DNA of 29,022 nt from NCBI GenBank assembly GCA_001632435.1, contig KV424160.1:1-29022 (forward strand), read 5' to 3'. The notes under the pieces were generated by a model. It made no database searches. It was not told where the DNA came from and saw nothing but the letters and a program-made list of their open reading frames with translations. Positions within the stretch are counted from its first letter, which is position 1. Each line of letters begins with the position of its first letter. Both the position numbers and the translations under genes were made by a program. Positions 21,411 to 29,022 of this stretch are shown in pieces. The DNA is from Calocera cornea HHB12733. Lineage: Eukaryota > Basidiomycota > Dacrymycetes > Dacrymycetales > Dacrymycetaceae.

Positions 21411-22573
21411 ATGCACCAATACGCTGTCAGTATCCTGCAACCTCAGCCGCGAGTCCACGTCACGTCGATCGGCGAGCTGCGAGATCTAGCGAAACAGGAA
21501 ATCGAAATATTGGCGGGCTTCTTGGGTGACATTCATGAATCGTCCTTTGGGCCAAAACCTCATCTTACCCATCACCAGGCTTCTTGGATGAGACCCATTT
21601 CCGGACTTTCGAGTTGGTCGGACAACTGGTATGGATGCGATGCTCTGGAACCGGTGACTAGCCCAGCTCAGCATTTCTATCTAGGATCTCTTTATGGCCC
21701 AATATTCTCCCGCGGAGAACGAAGCGATCTTCTCCCGTCTAGCCGCGGCATATCTTCCACGATTGGTTGATGCGGCGCTGGAACAGCCGATCATCGTGGA
21801 TACCGGCCTTGTAGGCTTTATCAATGGCTACATTGCAGCTCTTGAAGCCATCCAACGTTGTGCGCCAGGCTTTCTGGTCGGCTACATGGATTCGGCGGAC
21901 CCCACAACCTCTGGGAAAGGTCGGATGTTGCCAAGTCGCCTCGCTCAGCTTATTGGCATCGCGGCGCTAATCAGACAAGACCATGTTGGCACCGGCCAGC
22001 CCCTATCGGTGTACCACAAAGAGGTGCACCTCGGTCAATACGCTGGTCTGTGCACTTTGCTCCTCTTTCTTATTGCATGGCTACCAGACGACCGCAAGTC
22101 CGCCGTGTTCTCGGAGCCACTTCGTGCCTTCCTTTCAAAGCTTGTGTCTTCCTGGCTCGCCCAGTTATCCGGTATTCCATTGGAATCACACTTCAGGCAG
22201 ATCTTCACCGTGCTGAAGTTGGTTCTCCGCGGCAGTGTGTGGGACGTTGACAAGCTCCGCAACCTTCGGGTTCCGTTCCCACACTACAATCTCGCGAAAT
22301 GCCACCTTAGTGTGTGTGATAAGGCGGTCGGCTCCGACCAGATCTATCAATGTGCGCGGTAAGCCTCTGCACTTGCGAAGGTGTGGGTGATACTGACATT
22401 CTGTTTCAGATGCCGCACGGTTCTCTATGTGAGTATGGTCCGCCGAAACGAGACATATGCCTAACACTAACTTGGCCGGATCTACGCCCCAGTGCTCCAA
22501 GGCACATCAGAAGGCTGACTGGGACGACCCGCGTACGCCACACGGCGCCATGTGCTATAGCCGTGCCTGGTAA
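21411..22573 (+). CDS. MYND-finger protein D, intact
   Basis: Five exons (21411-21525, 21579-21628, 21685-22358, 22410-22428, 22493-22573) give 312 residues. The N-terminal helix carries SIGELRDLAKQEIEILAGFLG. A 200-residue helical core follows (NEAIFSRLAAAYLPRLVD, GYIAALEAIQRCAP, SRLAQLIGIAALIRQDH). The finger at the C-terminus has ligands C261, C266, C278, C281, C287, H291, H303 and C307. It is split so that a 19-nt exon alone encodes CRTVLY. MYND fingers bind short proline-containing partner motifs and often sit in chromatin or signalling proteins, but this family's role is unknown to me. The 60 bases before the start are a CT-rich tract typical of fungal promoters. No lesion seen, so it is probably functional. 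Confidence 0.85.
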
Positions 22574-23073
22574 ACAGCAAGACATGCGGCGACCGTCAGC
22601 CGACTCACACTCTATCTAGCAAGCCTGCCAGCATGATAGGCCGGATCCACAACCATGATCACTGATCTTTCGACTGGGTCAGCGAGATGTGCAGTCCTTT
22701 TGGGTATGAGGAAGGTGATGAGCGCAAAGAGGGTTGGATGGGTATATTCTTGGGTCAGGGAAGTCATACGTTTGAGCCGTTCAATTCTGAGGTCCTTGGT
22801 TTCGGCAGCGATGGCAGGAGTGTTACACTCACCGAATACTATGCATCTGTTCATTTTTGTATCATAGTTCATCATTTCGATCGCATTGACGGCCGGCACG
22901 ATCTGGCTGTGGTTCGCATGAAAGCACCGGATGGTGTGAATCAAGGACGCAAAATAAGTCCGTGTGTTTCCTTTCCTCCGTGGACGCGCGTCGACGCGTC
23001 ATGCATACCATACCCTCGGCAACGCGACACGCATTACCATCCTAACACCTCAGACGACCACAGAAAACATAGG
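22574..23073. other. No supported gene between MYND D and E
   Basis: A 110-codon minus-strand frame (22612-22944) and overlapping plus-strand frames are open, but they show no domain and overlap each other. The promoter of copy E must lie in the right half. The stretch might include remains of an older insertion, but I find no inverted repeats or duplicated ends. Confidence 0.35.
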
Positions 23074-24341
23074 ATGAAGCCAGCGCCCGACTTTACCACG
23101 GATCCGCGTGAAGAACCGAGACATTATCAGGGACACCTTCTACGTGACTTTGCGAAACAGGAAGTGGAGATTCTTGCGGATTACTTAGGTACATACCATT
23201 TGTCACACGGCTGACATAATTTTCGCTCTTCATTTGCTCACGGCCCAATAGGACTGACGCCGCACCATACACTGGACACAAAAGGATTGGGGACATATCT
23301 GGTGAGCCGTCCATCCTTTTCCTCATGACAGCTTGACATGAGTATGACCGTGTTATCACGCGCCAGGACAGTTACTGGGGCCGCTTGGTAATGGCCGAAC
23401 GACAAGCTGTTTTCTTTCGGTTCGCAGTGGCATACCTCCCTCTTATTGCCGATCGTATCGTGGACCTGGACGAAACTGGCGATTCATGTCTCTGGGACTG
23501 GATCAATGGATACATCGCAGCACTCGAAGCAATACAGAAGCACGCGACACCATACTTGATGAACTACCTTCGCTCCGACCACCCAGATAACATGCCTGTA
23601 CGCCTTACACGCCGACTTGGCGAACGCATTTGTCACTCGTTGATCAAACATGACATCATGGAGGATATCGGTGATATTGAACCCGGATCGCTTGGAATGG
23701 CGGGAACTACATACCATGGCATCTTTGATTTACTGCTATTCTTGCTGGCTTATCTTCCAAATCATCTACAGCATAACGCACTTATGCCTCACGATCAAGG
23801 TTTTTTGATCATCAAGTGCAAGATGTGGGGACCGAAGTTCAAGCGATATCAGGATACATCTAAGTTTTCTCGGACGTTTGGTATCTTGCTTGCCTTCCTG
23901 AATGGTGCCTCTCTGGACGAGCCTGAGAGAGTCCTCTCTTATTCTAGTCCGTACTTCGCAGACGCGTTTGCTCGATGCAGACGACAAGGCTGTGAAGTAA
24001 CGTGGGAGGATCGTCAAATGTTTCAATGTTCACGGTGAGAGCTCTATTCTGCTGGCTCTATTGCGTAGGCTAACGAGTACCGGATTGAAGATGTCGGACA
24101 GCATTATATGTGGGTCTCGATTCATATGGAGACGACACGGAACGGTTTGACACCCACTTAGTGCTCCAAGCGACATCAAGTTGAAGACTGGGAGTCACTT
24201 CAATCACCGCATTCGGCCGTGTGCTACAAGACACCATTCACACCGTTGCGTTGTCCAGAAGCCCCTAGCAGCTCTTCCATCGCAGTGTTTTCCAACAACA
24301 AATGTCGGTTTATCCAATTAGCTGCGACATTGCGTCACTGA
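23074..24341 (+). CDS. MYND-finger protein E, with extended C-terminus
   Basis: Five exons (23074-23188, 23252-23301, 23367-24034, 24091-24109, 24162-24341) give 343 residues. Exon 1 (115 nt), exon 2 (50 nt) and the microexon (19 nt, CRTALY) have exactly the lengths seen in D. The core shows ERQAVFFRFAVAYLPLIAD and GYIAALEAIQKHATP. Finger ligands are C259, C264, C276, C279, C285, H289, H301 and C305. Where D, F and B stop within a few codons of the last Cys, E reads on for about 38 residues (TPLRCPEAPSSSSIAV and onward). This tail may come from loss of the old stop. Its stop is only 22 bases before the ATG of copy F. Confidence 0.83.
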
Positions 24342-24363
24342 ACAACAGACAGTTCGATCGGCC

Positions 24364-25436
24364 ATGGGTGCAAGGGGCTCGGCTGAATTAACAGACTTTG
24401 CGAAGCACCAGGTGGACATGTTTGTCAATCTTTTAGGTGAGACCGGTCTGATGGAAGAGCGCGGGATCTCTGGCTCACACTTTGTCATGATCCAAGGTCT
24501 CACACCAGGGACTTCCCTACATTCGGCTGCAATTTTGGAAATTCTGGTGAGGACATTGTCGACGATGGCCACATGATAGACCTCATCACGGCGAGACAGG
24601 ATCAGGAGTATTGGACGCATACCAGTACTCAGACGGCGGCAGTATTTTCTCGTTTGGCTGCCCTTCACCTTCCGATTATCGCCGAGACTATACAAAACGA
24701 ACTGATCGACGAAGATCTTGGAATCCACGATCTTGTCAATGGATACATCGCCCTCCTTCCAGCCATTGAAAAACACGCCACGGGGTACTTGGTCAAATAC
24801 GTAACTACCAACAAGAAGCGAGGTGCTGCTCTCACGGAGGGTGTTGCGCGTTGTCTTTACAAGTCTCTCGAGAATGTCGGCGATGCAATAAGCTCCCTGG
24901 ACATTACCCAAGTCGAAATGCGTCATATCTTCGTCAACGCTTTCTCCAGCGCTTTCTCAGTACTGCTGTGCTTATTGGCTCATACAAGCCCAGAACTGCG
25001 GTCAAGGACAATGAGCCCGACCATGGTCACTCGCCTTACACATCTCTTCAAATCATGGACCGATCGCTACATGCAACTCGAACCGAACGCGGCTGTTTTC
25101 CAAAACATGTACAAAGTCCTCCGCACAACTCCGTTCAATGCGATCGTTCTGGACCAGGTCGCGGATTTCCGTGGGAGTCAAGCACGCTGTGCGTATGACG
25201 GTTGCACAGATCCCAGCAAGTCCGTGTTCCAGTGCAAGACGTACGTCGCAAATGCTGCACGCAGACGAAGTCGCTGATCTAATGAATAGATGTCGAACTG
25301 TTTCCTACGTAATGCAAGTTCCTCCAACAGACTCTCCACGCTAACGTACCTACAGTGCAGCAAGAGTCATCAGACCGAACACTGGGATGATCTTGAAGCG
25401 CCTCACAAGGCGGTGTGCTACAAAACGAGATGGTAG
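24364..25436 (+). CDS. MYND-finger protein F, intact
   Basis: Five exons (24364-24436, 24497-24546, 24600-25240, 25290-25308, 25356-25436) give 287 residues. Exon 1 is shorter than in D and E, but exon 2 is again 50 nt and the microexon 19 nt (CRTVSY). The N-terminal helix is LTDFAKHQVDMFVNLLG; the core has QTAAVFSRLAALHLPIIAE and NGYIALLPAIEKHATGYL. Finger ligands are C238, C243, C253, C256, C262, H266, H278 and C282, ending CYKTRW. The finger's first half is two residues shorter than in E. Its promoter must overlap the 3' exon of copy E. No lesion is visible. Confidence 0.85.
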
Positions 25437-26022
25437 ATTTACATGACTCATCTAGCCACTCGGGTGCCAGTGGTCACGTGCACTGAGTACACTAGGCAAC
25501 ATCTTAATTTACACGCTCAACAAAACAGCTTGGAGGAAGTGAATTGCTTCTGTGAAGGGTAGTGCCTAAGCAGTGACTAGCCCCAACGCGCCGAAAGCCA
25601 TAACTATTCTTCTCATAGGCGGTAGTGCTTCAGTCTTTCGCTCTGTCCAGTCATCACTGCGTCCTTGCCCAGATCAATTTACAATATTCACATGGAGGTG
25701 CATGGCTCAGAGAGTGTGAGCTGATCTGAGCAAGACTCACATAATACTTGTACGGAATCTTGTTGTTGGCACCACAACAGCCGAGTGCCAGCCGTTGTTA
25801 TGGCGCCCCGTGGCTATATGTACATCACAGCTGCTTCCGCTTTAAAGCCCGCGACCACTCTTTTTGCAGGCACAGAAAACCTACCAGTCACCAAACCGTG
25901 GTCGTTCATCCGCTCCGCCACCACCCTATTCGTCCCCCAACCATCTTGCTTACGAGGGAACTGATACGGGCCTTCCTCATTGTGAAGCATTTTAATTATA
26001 CGACTCGACTCAGACTGGTGTC
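25437..26022. other. No supported gene between MYND F and H
   Basis: Only short unconnected frames. The region holds the F terminator and the H promoter, with CT- and AT-rich patches near 25830 and 25990. No repeat recognised. Confidence 0.35.
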
Positions 26023-26316
26023 ATGTCAACCTATGCGGGGAACCTGCGCCGTGAGGCCGCCAGCGAGGTAGATGTCATTGCAGAGCTTCTTGGTATGCTG
26101 GCGTTGGCTTGGATATCTCTTTGGTATTGACTTCAGCTACTCAGGCTTCAACGAAGGCACCATAATGGACTCCACCGGACTGGCCACGCGCATGGTAAGA
26201 TCGTAGTTGCGCTACGGAGCCCTCCGAATGTCTGATCCCTTTTTCAGATGACGAGGTATCGTTCTATGTCTGAATGCGAGCGAAATGCTATCTTTTCCCG
26301 GTTTGCTGCTCAGTAC
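26023..26316 (+). pseudogene. MYND-family gene copy H, cut off by the LTR-like block
   Basis: Only the 5' end remains: exon 1 26023-26092 (phase 1, LRREAASEVDVIAELLG), exon 2 26145-26194 (exactly 50 nt) and the first 69 bases of exon 3 from 26248 (ECERNAIFSRFAAQY, matching NEAIFSRLAAAYLP of copy D). At 26317 the reading meets TGA, the first three bases of the 351-bp block. No continuation of the gene is found on the other side. Core and finger are missing. Confidence 0.8.
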
Positions 26317-26667
26317 TGAATAGCTAGTACCACAGTTTGTAGTAGATAGTATAATGGGATCTTGTTGATTTCTACCAGAGGAGTGTCGCTTGTGAGAGAC
26401 GAGATAACGCTTGTCGATAACGCGGGATAACGCCTTCGGGTAACGATATTTGGACAGGGGAAAACGGCAACTCATATTCGCTACCTAGACAGCATAGTTA
26501 AGTAGCTACGGGATTCCTGTATATTCCCAGGCACCAGGCACCAGGCACGAAGCCGTTCCTGGTACCTGACCAAGTGAGACTTCTGTAACCCGGAATCCGT
26601 ACGGAGCGTTATCATGTAACGCCCCTCTAACGCTTTGTCGCCAGTAGGGAATAGAATCGGATGTACA
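26317..26667 (-). repeat. 351-bp LTR-like block, copy 2
   Basis: Direct copy of 117-467 with the same TG...CA limits and the same TAACGC clusters; the inverted pair lies at 26606-26622. The low-coordinate end abuts MYND copy H and the high-coordinate end abuts the leader region of the Zn2Cys6 gene. In the minus-strand reading this would be a 3' LTR with its element to the right, but no polypurine tract is visible at 26668-26690, so a solo or rearranged copy is equally possible. No target duplication matches. Confidence 0.7.
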
Positions 26668-26671
26668 TCCG
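26658..26671. promoter_or_regulatory. CGG-N8-CCG palindrome, candidate Zn2Cys6 binding site
   Basis: CGGATGTACATCCG is a perfect 14-bp palindrome spanning the right edge of the 351-bp block. Inverted CGG triplets with a fixed spacer are the usual targets of Zn(II)2Cys6 factors. It lies 431 bases before the start of a gene for such a protein. In copy 1 of the block only the left half is present. Function is inferred. Confidence 0.35.
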
Positions 26672-26722
26672 CGGGGAACTTTAGAAAATGACTGTCCTCA
26701 GTCATGAGTCATGAATGCGGAT
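26665..26722. repeat. 18-nt motif plus hairpin, unit 1
   Basis: ACATCCGCGGGGAACTTT (26665-26682) is followed by a 7-bp stem, ATGACTG/CAGTCAT (26688-26694 and 26699-26705), with a 4-nt loop. An outer 6-bp stem, ATCCGC/GCGGAT, pairs 26667-26672 with 26717-26722. The same motif returns at 26909-26926. Confidence 0.75.
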
Positions 26723-26908
26723 CAAAATCAGGATGAAGAGGAAGCTCAGAAGAAGGAAGGAAATTCTAACGTGTTATTTTCGCGTTATGTTGGATATCCG
26801 AGACAGGCGTTATTTCTTTTTGGTCGGTTTTCGTTTTTCTGAGGGTATTGTTGGTTCTCTTGTGATTCTTTTTGGTTTTTCTTGATTTTCCAGTGCTACT
26901 GGGCTTCA

Positions 26909-26955
26909 ACATCCGCGGGGAACTTTGAAGAATCACCCTTCCATGGGTGATGCGG
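26909..26955. repeat. 18-nt motif plus hairpin, unit 2
   Basis: The identical 18 bases (26909-26926) are followed by a different 7-bp stem, ATCACCC/GGGTGAT (26932-26938 and 26945-26951), with a 6-nt loop. An outer CCGC/GCGG stem of 4 bp pairs 26913-26916 with 26952-26955. Between the two units lies an AT-rich, T-rich stretch with more TAACG/CGTTA motifs. Confidence 0.75.
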
Positions 26956-27102
26956 CGTTTAGGCGGCGATCACTACCTGAAACAGGGGGTTTTTGCGCGT
27001 AGAGTTGGTGGCAGTGCGGTCGCCTGATAACGCTCGACGTCGGCAGCGCCGTTCACTGCGCTCTGTCTGCTCCTCTAACGTCGATCCTCTGCTGTTATCG
27101 CC

Positions 27103-29022
27103 ATGTCTGATTCTGTCGCTATGGAACCGTTCGAGCTCGAGCTGGTGGACGAGGATGTGCGTGAGGATGTGGCGGCGATGGAGACGCTGAACGCGGCGAC
27201 GGAGGAAGAAGAAACGCTGGCGCGGTTGAAGGCGTGGAAGAGTATGCTGGGAGCGCGATTCCCGAAGACGCTGTCGGACTTCGTTGGCTACGAGAAGAGC
27301 CAGTTCCGGCAGACGCAGTATCGGGTACGCATGGCGATCGCGTTAGTTCTAACGTCGTGCTGATACCGCTTGCTGCAGAAGCACTGTGTGGCCTTGATGG
27401 CAAAGGCTCCCCACGCGCTGATCTTTCAGCCGTGGTTCTATGTGAAGTACATGGGCCCGCGGATGCAGCGGCTCTGGTATTTCGGGCGGCTCCGCGCTGG
27501 GAAGGAGGTACGTCCAGGTCGATAACGCCACGGGTAACGCCAGACTAACGCCTTTTCGGCAGGTATCGAACGAATTCGATCCCATGGTGCGCGGCCTGGG
27601 TCTTGCCAGCGCGCAAGAAGACTTTCCAGGGCCAATCGTGGTCCCTGAGGCGTTACCGAGCGGCAGCGGCCCGTACACGGGTGACGAGGTCTGGCCGTTC
27701 CCTCGTCAGGGTTGGCAGCCCGAGACGAAATTGGGGACGACTTCTCGCGCGGGGACGAGTACCGCGGACGCGGGACGCAAGGAAGTGGAGAAGGCGGTAG
27801 ATGTCGCTGCCGCGAAGACGACCGCTGTGGCGAAACGCCAGCAGGAGAAGGCGCCGGGGCGCGAGGTGGAAGAAGCGGTATGTGGATAACGCGTACCGAT
27901 AACGCTCTTGACTGATGATTGTGGCAGGATGGGTCCGTTGTCGATCTCGACAGTGAGACCGAAGGCGATCTCGTTATCGCCGGGGCCAAATCGAAGCAGG
28001 TGGCGCCGCTGAAGACGGGGGGCAAGGCTGTGGCGTCGTCGACGGTAAGTAACGCACAGCGTTAGTTTTGACTCTCACTGATACCGCTTCGCAGAAGGCT
28101 GAGAAACCGCCCGCGCAGGCGGCCGCTCCGAAGGCGAACAAGAAGACGACCAAGCCGGAGAAGCAGGCCGCGGCGTCCGGGACGAAGAAGACGAAGGATG
28201 AGAAGGGCAAGAAGAGGGCGGTAAGCGCGTTACTTGTATAACGCTTTTTCTTGTGAGACTGATTTGATTTTTGTGGGGATGATAGGAACCGGCCTTGACG
28301 TGGGAGGCCTTCAAAAACAAGTCGGGCAAGATCTGGTTGGTGAAGGACTTCGGGGAGAAGGTACGTGAACAGCCGCGCGTTATATCTAACGCCATACTGA
28401 TTGCGGTTTGTTTGATTGTCGTAGTGCGAGCGCTGCGAGGCCAACGACAAGGTATGCAAGACGCGGGCCTTGGATAAGCCCTGCACGGCGTGCCATATGC
28501 TGGCCAAGCCGTGCTCGTTCACGCCACCGACAGGTAAGTTCCTCGGAGTCGAAGTAACGCGGCGTTACTGACAATAACGCAGATGGGCGGCGCTTCCGTG
28601 AACACGGCGTCCACACGGATCCGGCGAAGCGCCTGAAGCACGAGTCGGTCGAGCCGAGGATGACGCACACACAGGCTCCTGTCCGTGTCAAACAGGAGGA
28701 TATTGACGCGCCGCGGGAGTACAAGGAAGTCGAGCTTCCTATCCGTGAGTCGCCGAGTAACGTCGCGTTAGCTCGAGCTAACGCTCTTATCACAGATTTG
28801 GCAGTCCAGCACATGCAGTCGTCATTCGACTTCCTCTACGGCGGACTGATGGAAACCGGCGCTAATTTGCGCGAATTGGCGTCGGCGATTTCGGAGGGCA
28901 GCAAGACGGTCAACCTCCTGCTGAGCTCGGAGATGTGGAGGGGGAAGATTGACGGCGAAACGGGCCGTATCGTTACGATGGATCCGTCGGTCCCAGAAGC
29001 GGACACCGAGACCGACGATAAC
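27103..29022 (+). CDS. Zn(II)2Cys6-type protein, 3' end outside the window
   Basis: Nine exons: 27103-27324, 27379-27507, 27563-27877, 27928-28044, 28095-28220, 28286-28360, 28425-28533, 28583-28744, 28796 to the edge. The eight GT-AG introns are 49-65 bp and all junctions keep frame. The N-terminal part is acidic and then has KSMLGARFPKTLSDFVGYEK and FYVKYMGPRMQRLWYFGRL, which may be a conserved family domain. The middle is a low-complexity Lys/Ala stretch. Exon 7 encodes C-x2-C-x6-C-x8-C-x2-C-x6-C (CERCEANDKVC to KPCSF), a full Zn2Cys6 cluster like those of fungal transcription factors but placed centrally rather than at the N-terminus. A helical segment (LAVQHMQSSFDFLYGGLMETG) follows. It may bind DNA or be transposon-associated. 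I cannot name it. Confidence 0.78.

Noticed and set aside
22612..22944. 110-codon minus-strand frame between MYND D and E
   Set aside because: No domain, no splice context, and equally open frames on the other strand.
117..26667. The two 351-bp blocks as the two LTRs of a single 26-kb element
   Set aside because: The DNA between them is ordinary chromosome (catalase, transporter, RBM18-like and PHAF1-like genes), and both blocks have their host-gene edge facing inward.
26668..26722. Known self-cleaving ribozyme (hammerhead, twister or HDV-like) in the hairpin motif
   Set aside because: The conserved core bases of those ribozymes are not present; only a two-stem fold can be supported.
1..29022. 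CRISPR array or bacterial operon
   Set aside because: No regularly spaced repeats with spacers, and all genes are spliced fungal genes.

Overview
The window is a piece of a basidiomycete genome, probably an agaricomycete and perhaps of the Polyporales. Nearly every gene is split by 45-65 bp GT-AG introns with CTRAY-type branch sites. The proteins (Dal5-type MFS carrier, catalase, RBM18-like RRM protein, PHAF1/UPF0183 protein, MYND-finger proteins, Fot1/pogo transposase) are of fungal type. The order-level placement is inference. All exon models below were built by hand from splice sites, frame and paralogue comparison.

Layout. (1) 1-6.1 kb: a graveyard of minus-strand MYND-finger genes. Copy A (468-1216) is cut by a 351-bp LTR-like block (117-467). 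A lone terminal-exon relic lies at 1550-1631. Copy B (1822-3023) has several stop codons. Copy C (3803-5454) carries a 482-bp TA-flanked MITE. A small four-helix membrane-protein gene (5576-6073) has a decayed partial copy at 3234-3346, so a MYND/membrane-protein unit may have been tandemly duplicated. (2) 6.1-8.2 kb: mostly non-coding, one doubtful exon. (3) 8.2-14.3 kb: an MFS transporter gene, a structurally complete Fot1/pogo-type transposon (10162-12019) inserted 115 bp past it, and a catalase gene on the opposite strand. (4) 14.3-17.2 kb: gene-poor, GC-rich, with a pentanucleotide repeat. (5) 17.2-18.3 kb: another dead MYND copy, G. (6) 18.5-21.1 kb: a divergent pair, an RBM18-like gene and a PHAF1-like gene, sharing a 171-bp promoter. 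(7) 21.4-26.3 kb: a plus-strand array of three intact MYND genes (D, E, F) and a fourth (H) cut off by the second copy of the 351-bp block (26317-26667). (8) 26.7-29.0 kb: an intron-rich gene for a Zn(II)2Cys6-type protein that runs off the window.

Two signals stand out. First, the MYND family keeps one gene architecture in live and dead copies: a first exon ending in phase 1, and a MYND finger split around a 19-nt microexon coding for C-[RKN]-x-V-x-Y. Second, the right-hand Zn2Cys6 gene has TAACG motifs in all eight visible introns, arranged in six of them as tiny inverted repeats. The same motif fills the 351-bp block, which suggests that block and gene belong to one mobile or repeat-derived unit. 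Between them lie two copies of an 18-nt motif, each followed by a 7-bp hairpin of different sequence, and a CGG-N8-CCG palindrome that looks like a Zn2Cys6 binding site.

The stable genes (transport, peroxide detoxification, RNA binding, autophagy-related) sit between MYND arrays that are minus-strand on the left and plus-strand on the right. The array edges are where transposon insertions and gene death concentrate.
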